From Cylindrodendrum hubeiense (taxonomy: Eukaryota; Ascomycota; Sordariomycetes; Hypocreales; Nectriaceae), in contig JAANBB010000143.1 of assembly GCA_014621425.1 (NCBI GenBank), positions 21,272-85,271 of the forward strand: a stretch of 64,000 bases of DNA, in the 5' to 3' direction. Shown here one piece after another: positions 42,041-53,305 of the stretch. The notes below the pieces were generated by a model. The model saw nothing but the letters and a program-made list of their open reading frames with translations. It was not told where the DNA came from and did not search any database. Positions within the stretch are counted from its first letter, which is position 1; every line of letters begins with the position of its first letter. A program made the translations under genes and the position numbers.

Positions 42041-42878
42041 GGTGACGGCCGTGACAAGGAGCTGTCGCGACGCTCGCCAATCGTCATGTCGAAGCTCATG
42101 CGACGTGGGATGAGTGGGATGAGAATTTTCAGGGGGTTGAGCGGAGGGCACGCGGCCGTGGAAGGGCTCGGAGCTAGCTCGTCATCTCAGAGGAGCTTCC
42201 AGGCAATTGTACCGGTGCAGCGACAATGGCCTAGGGAGGAGGCGTACGGATGCGGATGGCTGTGCTTGAGATGGATGAAGTCGCGATGTGAGGCTCGAGC
42301 TAGCTGCAATCTCCCATCCGGGTGCTAGGGTTGTCAGCCGATACGCCTGGCTGACCTTCAGGTAATGTAGGTTAGGTAGGTACCTAGGGGGGGACCTAGG
42401 TAGGTACCGCCCCTGGGATGGGCGCCGAGTACATCCCCTGCCATTTTGCATGGGGCGGTACCTCCCCCGCCATCATGGCCACGGAACCTGCCGCGGCCTT
42501 ATCGGGCGCATACCGTGACGAGGCGAAACATGAAATTCCGCCTTCGCAACATCCCACCGCCCGCCCTCTCTCGGTCCTCTTGTCGTCTGTCGATCCCGGC
42601 TTGATCTTCTGCTGCCTCGTTTGACTCTGCGCCAGGCCTCCCCAACTGCCTCCCGATCTTCCGCCCGCCGTCCGCCGCAAACACACAAACAACCACCTGC
42701 AGCCTGCCCCTCCGCGGCTTGCCCTGTCAAGATTGCCCCGCCTTGTTGCACAACAACAGGCTCCTCCAGCTTCGACGCCTTGTAAACGACGAGCCCGCGC
42801 ACCTTGTCGCATAAACTACAGCCTCGCCGTTTCCGGTGCCATCCCTCCATCAACCCCAACTACTTCTGTATCGTCAAG
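42041..42878. promoter_or_regulatory. divergent promoter, Mtc5 / Ubc13
   Basis: The region of about 840 bp is divergent. It includes the GGTAGGTACCTAGG-type inverted repeat at 42374-42408 and a GC-rich, CT-rich leader before the Ubc13 ATG. Confidence 0.5.
42374..42408. repeat. inverted repeat of TAGGTAGGTACCTA type
   Basis: TAGGTAGGTACCTA, a G7 spacer, then ACCTAGGTAGGTACC: two arms of the same GGTA-rich motif. A related stretch lies at 63463-63530. Such elements are common in intergenic DNA of some Hypocreales. Confidence 0.7.
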
Positions 42879-43501
42879 ATGGCTCTGCCAAAGCGCATCA
42901 TAAAGGAGACGGAACGGCTCATGGCCGAGCCGTAAGTCATCCTGCAAAGAGCCTCGAACCAAGATACTCCATCTGACAGGCATCCTTCCGCAGTGTTCCT
43001 GGTATCAGCGCCATCCCTCACGAGGAGAACCTCCGCTACTTCGATGTCGAGATCCACGGTCCCGCCCAGTCGCCATACGAAGGTTCGTGGCAATGCCCCG
43101 AGTCTTCTTCATCGACTCGTGACTAACCTTCCTAGGCGGCGTCTTCAAGCTCGAGCTCTTCCTCCCCGACGACTACCCCATGACTCCTCCTAAGATCCGC
43201 TTCCTCACCAAGATCTTCCACCCCAACGTTGATAAGCTGGGCCGCATCTGCCTGGATGTCCTGAAGAGTGGGTTACATGTCCATGGCTCAATATCGGGGT
43301 GCTAGATGCTGATGAATAATACTAGACAACTGGTCACCCGCCCTCCAGATCCGAACCATCCTTCTCTCGATCCAGGCCCTCCTCGGCGCCCCGAACCCCG
43401 ACGACCCTCTCGCTGCCGACGTTGCCAAGAGCTGGAAGGAGGATGAGCAAGCCGCCATTGCGACTGCCAGGGAATGGACCGCAAAGCATGCTTCGCCCTA
43501 A
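42879..43501 (+). CDS. ubc13: ubiquitin-conjugating enzyme E2 Ubc13
   Basis: Ubc13 is the E2 that, with an Mms2-type partner, makes K63-linked ubiquitin chains in post-replication repair. It has 149 residues from exons 42879-42931, 42994-43082, 43136-43267 and 43326-43501, all in phase. The sequence starts [22 protein letters not shown]. The catalytic block is [20 protein letters not shown], with the HPN triad and the active-site Cys. The tail ends WTAKHASP. The length and every signature match the family. Confidence 0.97.
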
Positions 43502-44356
43502 AGAAATGAAGAAACCACAATAAGAAACCAAATTCAACGACCTCAAGGCAATGAGACATGAGCATCACCGCGGGAGTTGAGGACCGGTTTTGTTTCCACA
43601 CGAGTAGATAATGTTCGTCCCTGAAGGACTTTTGCAGGCTATCCTAGGTGTTCTTTCTTAGATTCAGGAGCTTTATTGAAGGGGAGGTTGTTGATTATTG
43701 GTGTGTGGTCCGAGTCCCTTTTGAGTCCATCGGTTCGGCCCTAGTCACTAAACAGTGTCTCGACGGTCTCCATGATCGGCTTCCTCTGGCTTCACCAGGT
43801 ACGCACCCGCCTAGTGGCGCCAAGCGCCGATTTCCTAGTTGCTTGGACATGCATCAATGTTGTTTACATAGCAAACACAACCATTTTCCAGATGTCTCCT
43901 ACTTTGCCGTCGCTAAACTTACATGCTCACACTGATCAATCTGCCCTCCGACCGTGACAAGGAACCAAATCGACAAAATATTTGTCAACGTGCGTCATTG
44001 TAAGACCCAAAGCGAGGCAGGTAATCTTTAGGGGTGAATCTTTGTCACTCAACACTAGAACAGTGATTCACCTCCAACGAACCCTTTCTATATTAAGTCT
44101 CTCCCATCGTCAGTCTTACTCTTTGGCTTCCTTCCTTATCATCACCTTGCTTGTGCTATCACTGAGCAATCTTCACTCCTCTCCGATCTATGTGACGCTT
44201 CTTGGTAAGCATCACCACTAGAGGCATCGTCGTCTTCCGTCTTCCGTCTTCCGACTGCCGTCTCTATACACTGTCCCTGTGTCGCATCTTGCTTGATAAC
44301 CTCTCGTGGTGGCTGCTCTCTTTTACTTTCCGTTCCAAGACCCGCCGGCCTCCAAG
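43502..44356. other. intergenic, Ubc13 3' flank and promoter of the next gene
   Basis: The region of about 850 bp shows no gene, only short unrelated frames. 44223-44260 contains a CTTCCGT(C) direct repeat close to the next start. Confidence 0.5.
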
Positions 44357-45756
44357 ATGTTTTCACCCCAGGTTGAATCCGAGGGTTCTTGGACCCTTCT
44401 TTCGGAGGTCAATCCCAGTCTCTACACCCGCCTCAAAGGATGGGTCGAAGCCGACTCTCCAGTCAGCTGGGTCCTGAAGAGAATCATGCGCTCCGTCCTG
44501 CATTTCCCAAAGAAGCCATTTCACTTGACATTCAAGATGGGGATTGATAATGACTGGGGTGAAGATCAAATTCGCCTTGTTGTTGCTGCGCCTGGTTTTG
44601 AGGTACGTTGTCGTTCACATTTCTGGCCGCAGTCCAATTAGAAAATTTCCAAGGCTTCATTTAATCAACGGATTATTCTAACTATTCCCAGGGTTATCTC
44701 GTGGTTCATATCCCCTCTCACGTATTTTCTGTTCCAAACATGAAGCAGGAGGAGGTGGAGCAGTTCTGCTTCAACATCAGAGACGTCACAAGTCGCATCT
44801 CGGTCCGGACGTGGGAGTCTCTAGACGACGATGAACGGGTCAAGGTCATTTACGCTGCCAACGCAAATAACGAGAGTGGCCTGCCTCGATACTCGCTTAG
44901 ACTTTCTAAGCATACTGAATGCGCACAGATGCTCCATGAAGCAATGTGTATCCAAGACTCCGAGGCAACGACGTTCACTCAAGCTCGCCTTAACCACATC
45001 GGGGCCAATTCTGTCGAGAATCACTTCTTTCAAAAGGAGGCCACGATACTTCGGGGCAAACTTGATGACTTGGTCGAGGAGCTCAATGCTCTCGTCTTTT
45101 CGGTCACCAACAAGAAAGGACTTGGAGGGGACCATGGTTTCCCCAACTCGATTCGCCAGGACGCCGTTGAAAGAGGCGGCCCCTCCACCCGAACGAAAAT
45201 ACCAGTGGCCAAGGCGAAGTCATTCAATTCTGCCTGGCATGAATACGATTGCTGGGACAATGCCATCCAAAATCCATACCTCCCAACCACATCTTCCGCT
45301 GCTTACCCTTCTTGGGGTGTCCACGACGACGACCCTTTCTCGGACGGTCAAAGTCGTGTCAAAAAAGAGGATTGGTGGGGAAATGGAAACAACAATGTGA
45401 TGCCTGGCAGCTGGGTTGAAGTGTCTGGGGTCCAGGTTTCTGCGATGCCAGGTGATGTTGCAGACACACCTGTCCCCAGGGGCAAGGGGGCTGGCTCCAA
45501 GGGCAGACAGGACAGACTCAGCCCCGACGATCAGGAATTCGGTTGGGATCGATGCAAGCACTTCGGCGATGAAGATCTTGGTATTGCCCAGCAGACTCGG
45601 TTTGCGTCTCGCCGGGGTATCACCAAGGCGGCAGCTACAAAGCACTCTGGAAATACGGGATTTGAGGCTACGAGAGACGCTGCTACGATGAAGGAGGATT
45701 ATCGTGATCAACTCCGGGGGCGTCCTCATGTTGAAGCCTCGAGCGAAAATTGGTAA
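44357..45756 (+). CDS. hypothetical protein of unknown family
   Basis: This protein has 436 residues from exons 44357-44602 and 44692-45756 (intron GTACGT...TTCCCAG, phase 0). The N-terminal part is globular-looking (MFSPQVESEGSWTLLSEVNP, then FPKKPFHLTFKMGIDNDWG). The middle (VEQFCFNIRDVTSRISVRTWE and NHFFQKEATILRGKLDDLVEELNALVF) could be helical or coiled coil. The last third is low-complexity and acidic, with several DD/WE residues. There is no signal peptide, no membrane segment and no motif I know. The open frame continues cleanly across the intron boundaries, so the gene model is credible even though the function is unknown. Confidence 0.78.
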
Positions 45757-45939
45757 ATGCATTCCCCTAATATGGGATAGAGATCGACTTGTATGGTGTG
45801 GGGCAACAATCAAGTCGACTCTTCAACGTCCAGCATCTCTTGCCTGGTAGATCTACGACAGAAGGTGAACAAGAACGGCGAGGTATTGAGGCTAGATTAA
45901 TTAAAGAAACTTTTTTGTTCCCAATATTGGAGTGTCTCA

Positions 45940-47010
45940 TCATCGTAGAATCCATTTCAGCCCATCAACCATCTTCTTCTCTGCTTTCAGCGACTGAGGT
46001 AACTGAGGGGCCTTCAACCAAAACGTGTGTGGCCACCCCTTTTCTAATTCAACTTGAACCTCCACCCCCGCCTCCCTCAAAGCTATCCCATAACAGAGCC
46101 CATCTGAGTATATCGTGTCGTTAGTAGCCAGCTGGATCCAAGTACGCGGGAGGTCCTGTAACTCTTCCAGTGTGGCTTCTAGTGGAAGCTTCTCAAGTCC
46201 GTCCCTCGGGATGTCCCTCTGCAAGTAACCAATTAAGAAGGAAACGAACGACGGCGATACACTGGTATGGTAGGGTCGCAGTCTTTCCGGAATGTATTCG
46301 ACGCCGCTGGGCCCATCCGCTGTGACGGGACTTCGGAGCAAAACACCATGGATTGTGCCCTTGGATGCGATTTGTGACACCGCAGCCGCCATTTGGCCGC
46401 CGCTTGAGCTTCCCATGAGAATGTTCTTCGCTGTCTCGCCTCGAAGTGCATTGAACCCATCCAACGAATCAGACAGGCACATGGTCGCCGGCCATGATGG
46501 CATGAGCCTATATCCGATGGAGTACAGACGAACTCGACCAATGCCAGACTTGACAAGGTGACGGCACGAAAGCTCCTCACTATCTGCCTCGCCCACGCGT
46601 AAACCACCGCCATGATAGTAAATGATGACAATCTCGGGGTCTTGATCCTGGTGCTCGGTCAAGTCCAGCTGGAGAACAGGAATCGCAAACCCGTCAACGG
46701 AGGACGGGACCGTAAACTCCTTCCTCTCCACACCTTGGGATAGTTCGTAGTCACGCGCTCCAGGGGCCATCATCTGGGCATGAGAATCACGGCATTCTTG
46801 TGCATAAATCGGCTGTCTTTCGAGAACCGATTCGAACACTCGGGGCGGTCCGCGGTGCTTCAATTCCTCCTCCCACTCCAAGCAGGCGGGGTCCAACGGA
46901 GGTGCCGTTTGGAAAGCGAGAAGCTTCAGGTAGGGGTCGGGGAAAACCATGGCGGAATTTTTCAATATATTATTCCAGAGGCACTGGGGTCTTTTTCGAT
47001 TCAGTGCCAA
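45940..47010 (-). CDS. alpha/beta-hydrolase, HSL-type esterase/lipase
   Basis: This is a single-exon alpha/beta hydrolase of the hormone-sensitive-lipase group, 356 residues, or 336 if started at the second Met (46950, MVFPDPYLKLL), which looks like the better start. The oxyanion motif YYHGGG, the nucleophile elbow ILMGSSSGGQMAAA, the Asp in LATNDTIYSDG and the His in GWPHTFW form a complete catalytic set. It is likely cytosolic. Substrates are esters of small or medium acids. It belongs to a large fungal family often found near secondary-metabolite genes, but no cluster is seen here. Confidence 0.9.
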   Translation of the reverse strand: MALNRKRPQCLWNNILKNSAMVFPDPYLKLLAFQTAPPLDPACLEWEEELKHRGPPRVFESVLERQPIYAQECRDSHAQMMAPGARDYELSQGVERKEFTVPSSVDGFAIPVLQLDLTEHQDQDPEIVIIYYHGGGLRVGEADSEELSCRHLVKSGIGRVRLYSIGYRLMPSWPATMCLSDSLDGFNALRGETAKNILMGSSSGGQMAAAVSQIASKGTIHGVLLRSPVTADGPSGVEYIPERLRPYHTSVSPSFVSFLIGYLQRDIPRDGLEKLPLEATLEELQDLPRTWIQLATNDTIYSDGLCYGIALREAGVEVQVELEKGWPHTFWLKAPQLPQSLKAEKKMVDGLKWILR

Positions 47011-48198
47011 GGCAGCTGGAGTCTATGGGTGAGGTGACAATTATCCGGAATTATATAGATGTTGGGGTTCAGCCTGAAGACAACTCCACACGTGACTATC
47101 GCTTGATCTCCGTCGGGGGATCCGTGTATGATTGCATACAGACCAAACCCAGCTTTTAACGACACCGGTGATGAGAATATTGAAGATATTTGTGTAGCTT
47201 GCAGGTTGGTTAGTTGTTAAGTTGTGTTTTGTAAACTTCGTGGCCAAAGTTTTGAAGGCATCTCAGGTAGGACGCGTAGATGAGTTCACCATTGATCTGA
47301 CAATTACTTGAGTAACGGCAAATGAGAAAACATCAGGGCAACACAATAGCATATCACGAATAAATAATGGGGACAAACCCTTATTTAAATTGTCATAGAT
47401 ACACCAGCCCTTTGAACATCGGGGTACAAGCCGTCATTAAATTTGGGGTGTAGGGTAGTCAACGCGTTGAGAAGTCTCCTAACCTCCACAAGGATATCAT
47501 TACTATCCCAGCTCACCACATCACGTACGGATTTACGAAAGAAAAGGCCTTTTCAAATACGTATCATGGAACAGTAGCTCGCGACATGGATACCGAGGGA
47601 AGCGAGTTGACGGAACCGCCGATGAACACGTTCGGAGATATCAGTTAACTCGGCCGAGCAGATGAATCTCCAATGATATTTCCAGTCCTCAAATCCTGTA
47701 ATGTTAATTCAAAGGCCCTAGAAAATACCTTAGATACTGTTGGGAATTTTGGAGAGGCGGTTATCGTATGCTGGACGTTCCGCTACTCCGAGCTATCCCA
47801 CGAGCCTGAAACGTGTCGAAATGGCCGGTGGTAATTGCCGAGACGACAGCCACATTAGGTAAATCGAGATCGAACAACACATAACCATGGTAGAACATGA
47901 ACAATCACTACTAACGAGAAGGCCCTTTGATCACGAAGCTTGGGACAACGGTCATCAATGGGAGACAAATATGCAACATTCCATGTGTTCCGCATTTATC
48001 TCCCTTCCTCTTCATCCTCGCGAGACCACATAATTCGAACACACTCGGCATCTTGTATGGAGCAGGCGGCATTAAGCACATGTGGAAAGTCGTAGATGGT
48101 GATTGGGTATGAGGAAAACCTGAGTTCTGCCTCGGGTTCTCGTATCTACAATGCTAGAGTACACAGAGCGAAGCCGGAAAAGGGAAGTCGCCAATCGA
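47011..48198. other. AT-rich intergenic region, about 1.2 kb
   Basis: Only short unrelated frames occur. I see no RNA gene or mobile element. Confidence 0.45.
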
Positions 48199-48943
48199 TT
48201 ACAGCATAGCCAGGTCGCCGAACTTCTCCTGAGGTGGGTGTTAGAATCGGCATCATTAGCGGAAATTGTGTAACGTACCTTGTAACCCGGCACCATCCAT
48301 CGGCCCTTGGACACGAGCTGAGAGGTCTTCTCGTCGATGGACTTCTCGGCAGCAGCAACCTCGTCCTAGAAAGAGTGAGAATCGCGTCAAACATTTGGCG
48401 CACGGCAGCACATACGACAGTGAGGTCCTCGAAGGGTCGGGCGGTCTCAATGTTCTTCAGGGTAGCGGCAAGGTCCTTGAGCTCCAGGTCGACGGCCTGC
48501 TTGGTAGCCTCGGCGTTCTTGACGGCCTCGGCCTCGAAGGCATCGATGGCCTTCAGCTGGCGGGAGACATCGTAGGTGACGGGCTTGAAGGCAGCGAATC
48601 GCTTCTCGATCTCCGTGATGACAGCCTGGTTCTTGAGGGTGGACTTGTAGGCGGCGAAGTCGACGGTGGTGGGCTGCTCGGAGAGGGCCTGGAGCTTGCG
48701 GCGGGCGTCCTCGTTGCGCTTCTTGAAGGCCTGGAGGGAGGCAACGGTCTGGCCACGGAGGCCCAGCGAGCTGGTGACCTTGGTCCAGTCGAGCTTGAGA
48801 GCTGCGCTTCGCTGTTCGGGGGGAGAAAATTAGCTCATGGCCTCGGGAGTCGTGCGGCTGCGCGTTTGGCGTCGGAGCAGCGATTGGGAGGATCTGCCAT
48901 CAATGCCACGCGCCAATTGATGAATTGAACTTACAGTCGCCAT
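48199..48943 (-). CDS. atp7: mitochondrial ATP synthase subunit d (Atp7)
   Basis: Atp7 is the peripheral-stalk subunit d of the F1Fo ATP synthase. It has 173 residues from exons 48935-48943, 48416-48811, 48279-48365 and 48199-48228; the phases close. The first exon is only nine bases (ATGGCGACT). Characteristic segments are [65 protein letters not shown] and the ending [21 protein letters not shown]. The last exon is 30 bases, so a continuous-frame reading loses both ends. Confidence 0.96.
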
Positions 48944-49439
48944 TTTGAAGAAGGATTGCGGTATGGAGGGAGCGGAGAGGTAGATCTTGATTGACGTTGA
49001 TTGACTTTGCCGAAGTTCGCCAGGGAAACAACCGGGCGCTAGACAGTCACGTGATAGTGTTGGGATCCGGTCAACGGCGGCCTCGGAACCCCTCAATATG
49101 GATGGCATTGCAGCGGATAATGGCCGCGGGGAAGGCAGATGGAAACAACGCAATTGAAAAAAACCTAGAATAATTGCGATCATGTAGTACGTAGATTTTC
49201 GGCGAAGTAAATGAGGATTGTTGCAAATTTACAAATTGATGTTCACTTCGAGTAACGAATACAGCATGGGCAAAGCGGGAGAGCGATGTTTACGGACAGA
49301 GGGAGCTATTTCCCTTCAATTGATTCCATTGTTTGGCATCAACTCCTTTTGATTGAGGACCCGGGACTAATACAGAGTCAAGTATGTGTTCCATGCACAA
49401 GCCTTTGTAGAAGGCCACATCCAGCCCCTTGTGTCATGC
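48944..49439. other. Atp7 promoter / NAC-alpha 3' flank
   Basis: The region of about 500 bp shows no gene. Confidence 0.5.
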
Positions 49440-50195
49440 CTAGATACTCAAAGCCATGATGGAGTTGACGATGTCATTATCGTTCTCCTTCAGTGCTTTG
49501 ACAGCCTTGTTGCGACTGACGTTGGCCTGGGTCATGACCAGCTCAATATCCTTGTCCTCCAGACCCTCGGCATCAACCTCCTCATCATCATCTTCGTCCT
49601 CGTCGTCCTCGTCGTCCTCGTCATCGTCCTTCTTGGCCTCGCCGGACTCGACGGCCTTGCTGGGCTCGCCGTGGTTGTGGCCAGAGTGGTCCTCGGCACC
49701 GGAGGCGGCGAGTTGGGCAGCGGCGGCTTGTTGAGCGGCAGCGTTGACGTCCTCGATCTTGGCCTCACCGAACACACTGTACAACGTCAGATGGGAAGCA
49801 GGGCGCTGGGTTCGGCGCTACTCACATGTAGGTGTTGCTGTTGGGAGACTTGTAAACCTCGGGGTTGTTGATGACGAAGAGGATCTGTAAATAGCGGTTC
49901 AGCATTGTCCCCTCTCTCAGTACCTCGGCCGTGGCCGCGGGGTATTTCCACTCACGTTCTTGGGGCGGCGGAGAGTGACACGGGTGATGCCAGGGACACG
50001 GATGAGGTGCAGCTTCTCGAGGGCCTTGCGAGCCTTCTTCTCGTTGCGGTTATGGATCACGGCGGTAGAGCCGGCGGGGAGGTTGGCCTCGACCTCCTCA
50101 GTCTCGGACTCGTCGCTGCTCTCGTCCTCGTGGTCCTGGACGACCACCTTCTTGGTCTCCTCATCGGGAAGTTCCTCAACTCTGGGGTTCGCCAT
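49440..50195 (-). CDS. egd2: nascent polypeptide-associated complex subunit alpha (Egd2)
   Basis: NAC-alpha contacts nascent chains at the ribosome exit. It has 211 residues from exons 49956-50195, 49826-49884 and 49440-49776, in phase. The NAC domain reads [58 protein letters not shown] His/acidic linker ([21 protein letters not shown] in outline) is followed by the C-terminal UBA domain [20 protein letters not shown]...[12 protein letters not shown]. It sits next to another translation-linked gene (L14), both on the minus strand. Confidence 0.97.
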
Positions 50196-50825
50196 TTTTG
50201 CTGCTGGTGTGGGTGTAGATGTTAGTTACTGGACCAGCTCGTCGGGAATGATTTTGTGGCCGAAAAGCTTTCCCACCACCAAAAATGAACACAGGATTGC
50301 TGGACGGTCAAAATTACAGCAGCGTACTCACATTTTGTGTTGGTCCCGGGTACTCTGTTTGCTGCCAGATATCAATCGTCGTCGTCGTCGTTTTGTGATT
50401 CTAAACCGCACAGCGAAATTCTAGGGCTTGGTGGGAGGTGGGCTTAACTGCATTAGGTAATCAAGATTCTGGACATACGGAGTCTGGGGAATGAATCAAC
50501 GACGTAACTCATATGCAGGGTGCCCAAAAATGGAGAGAGCAAGTTCATAGTTTCGGCGGGTATTTGTTTATATTTTGGCTACATTTCACAACGATCCATA
50601 GTTTTTTGATGCTCCTCATGCTTTGAATTCAACCTGATCTCAGGAAATCCGTATTGACCCCGTCCATCTGGGCGATGAAATGTGACATACAGCCTTCCAG
50701 AACTGGAGCAAAAGATAATCCAGCAGCTTCTATGCCGCCGTAAGGAATTCCTTGTCCTGTTCCATGCCTCTCGATCTATTCCCGGCCTGCAAAGCACCTC
50801 CTTGACTCCATCGTTAAGATCCCAT
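50196..50825. other. intergenic, NAC-alpha promoter and L14 3' flank
   Basis: The region of about 630 bp shows no gene. TCGTCGTCGTCGTT at about 50382 is a short trinucleotide tract. Confidence 0.5.
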
Positions 50826-51324
50826 TTATGCGGAGGCCTTGATCTTGGCAAGAGCCTTGCGCTCCTCGAATCGTCGCTGCTTCTTAAGTCGGAGAACCTT
50901 GAAGCGGTCGAAGTCGGTAAGACCCTTCCTTCGCTCAATCTGGTCGCGCTTCTTGGCCCAGTTGGTCTCCACCCACTTGGCGTCGATCTTGGACTCCTCC
51001 CAGAGCTTTCGGACGGCACCGGTTCGGGAGCCGCGGTTCAGGCCCTCAACGGAGAGAGAGGACAGGAGAACCTTGCTGAGGGGGACGGCTTGTCGGGGAA
51101 CGGCGAGGTTGGGGTTCGAGGAAGGACCGTCAACGAGAACCTGATATCGAGTCAACATCTTGCGCCCATCAAACCGGAAAGATCCCAGAACATACTCGCT
51201 TGTGGTCGATGATCTCGACAATCGTGGCCAGTCGGCCGGAGAAGGGGTGGTCGCCGTTAATAACGACGACACGGCCAACCTCAACGAGGCGCCAGTTGGA
51301 ACCCTCAATAACTGCGTCGCCCAT
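50826..51324 (-). CDS. rpl14: 60S ribosomal protein L14 (eL14)
   Basis: Cytosolic ribosomal protein eL14, 147 residues, from exons 51196-51324 and 50826-51140 (intron 51141-51195, GTATGT...ATCAG, phase 0). The KOW-type N-terminus is [20 protein letters not shown], followed by [20 protein letters not shown] and the basic tail [22 protein letters not shown]...[24 protein letters not shown]. Highly conserved and codon-biased. Confidence 0.97.
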
Positions 51325-53305
51325 TGTGACGGTGATCTAACAGGATCTGGTCAGTCGCAAGATCTAGAGAAGCGTGCAATGATTGTTCAAATGCAACTGC
51401 GATCGAAGGGGTCGGGGTCTTCATACCAAGTGTCGATATGCTGTCCGGTTAGTTGATGTTACTGGAGCCTACACCTTGAAAACACCAGAGACTTTTTTGA
51501 TGGCTCGGCTATCAGCGTGTGCGGACAGAAAATCATCCCGTGCCCTAACTAAAATTCCCGGAACTATATTCTGCCGATTTCCGTGTTCCGGACCCGACCA
51601 TCGCTGCACGGACCACCCTAGCGAGCCGGAGCTTCAAAAGAAATTTCTTGAGCGACCAACACTTCAATCATCAACCTTCTCTTGCTTAACCGCAAAAGCT
51701 TCTCCAGCCGCCCTCTGCAATCCTCACAACATCAAGGTAAGTCGACAAGACACTTTTTTTACACTTCCCATGCACAAAGATGAGGTAATTTGCGATTGAT
51801 TCCACTGGACGGCCCTCTTTCGCCGGAGTGGCTAAATCCGGTGGTTAACTGATATTCAATTTCTTACATATTCTGAGAGCTCTTCATTTTATCACTTTGT
51901 CTTCTGAATCTGCGACACAAGACACAGTTGGCTGACATTGATTGATAGTGATGTTGGAAGGGATTGCTCAATCCTGTCGACGCGTCGACTTGTTTCCTGG
52001 CGCGCTGAAACGATGTAATAGCACATCGCAATCGGTCGTCGGGAGAAAAGGCACACGAAGGTTGGGATCAGTGGTGGTCGCCACTGAAGGCTGTAGATAC
52101 TGTCAGGGGTCTGAAATTTTCAGGCTCTCTGATCACTCAATACAATTCCATGTTCATTCAAGCACTGTGTTCCATAAGATTTGCCAATGTTATGTTACCT
52201 GAAATTGTACGCCGGCTTACCCGCATCTCCATGATCACCCGTGCCAACCAATTACTTGCCACCCACGGAGAGCTGAGCGTCGGGTCGCGGCATGGGATGT
52301 TACACAAGCGTACACATTCTCTAGCGGATTTTTGTCCCTTGCCCATGCAGGGATTGGTACAGGGTAGGCCGGTTACTGTCTTCAAGAGAAGTTGAACATG
52401 TCAAAACTGCGCAGTCTTGAAAGAAAGATAAGGGATCACCCCAAGTAAGATAAAGTCAGGCTTGATGTGCCAAGGACTAGAGTTCTGCATTCACTGCAAA
52501 CGTTACAAACGCTGTTGATCAATTGAATCAAGGGAATTGAATACGCCGTTGATACCATGTGCACACATCAAGGCGGCACGAAAACAAACCGTTGTGTCTT
52601 TGGCGGGGCGTGGCAACACAACCATGGCGGCCAACCCGTAAGCTGCACTCGTTGAGACACCGCTACAAGTTTGCAAAGAGGGGCTGTCTCTGATTGATCA
52701 ATGGCTTGTGCATCAGGTGAGGTCCTGCAGCTGCTGCACATCGAGCGACAAGTGTTTGGCAGGACCTGACGCGGCCTTCACCGTTTCCATGCGCAGGGAA
52801 GCACCAGCACTGGGCAATCTATTCGACAGGCTTGCGGAATACGGCATGGATAGTTGTAGACTCGTGCCCGGTTTGTGTTTTCGGGATCGCTTTGTGACTC
52901 CCTTTGTCCAGCAATACGCATCTATCCGCGAACAGCACAACGGGGACTGGCCAGGAAAAGGAATTGTTGCTGTGGCGGTCGAGGCAGGCCCAATTCCAGG
53001 GTCTGTATTTGCCGTAAACACGGACCTACAGGGGCCATTCCTCAGCCAGTGCTCAAGGCATGCGTTGCACGTCTGGCCCGGGACCCTTGTTTTGGGCCCC
53101 GGTAGGCGGGGATATCACTGCCAGTGGGGCGTTTGCGACTTTAGCGGCTGTCCAGGCTTCCGCATTTAGATTTGGTGGGAGACGCCGACAATCTCTGCCA
53201 TGTCTTGAATAATAGGGGCCCCGGTTGGCTGGTACAAGAAACGTGAAAGTGCTCTTGTCGTCGTAGCTTCTGGCTCCTTCACCTCATCCTGCAGCCGCCC
53301 TCGTC
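51325..53305. other. intergenic region, about 2 kb, with an unassigned spliced-leader-like element
   Basis: A pyrimidine-rich leader with the form of a ribosomal-gene 5' UTR (51645-51736) runs into a consensus donor GTAAGT at 51737, and an acceptor-like GATTGATAG ends at 51948. The frame after it (from 51952, about 80 codons) resembles no protein. This may be a non-coding or snoRNA-host transcript; see findings. The 153-codon frame at 52708-53169 shows no recognisable product and is not called. Confidence 0.35.

Noticed and set aside
52708..53169. 153-codon plus-strand frame
   Set aside because: No recognisable family, and a minus-strand frame of similar size overlaps it.
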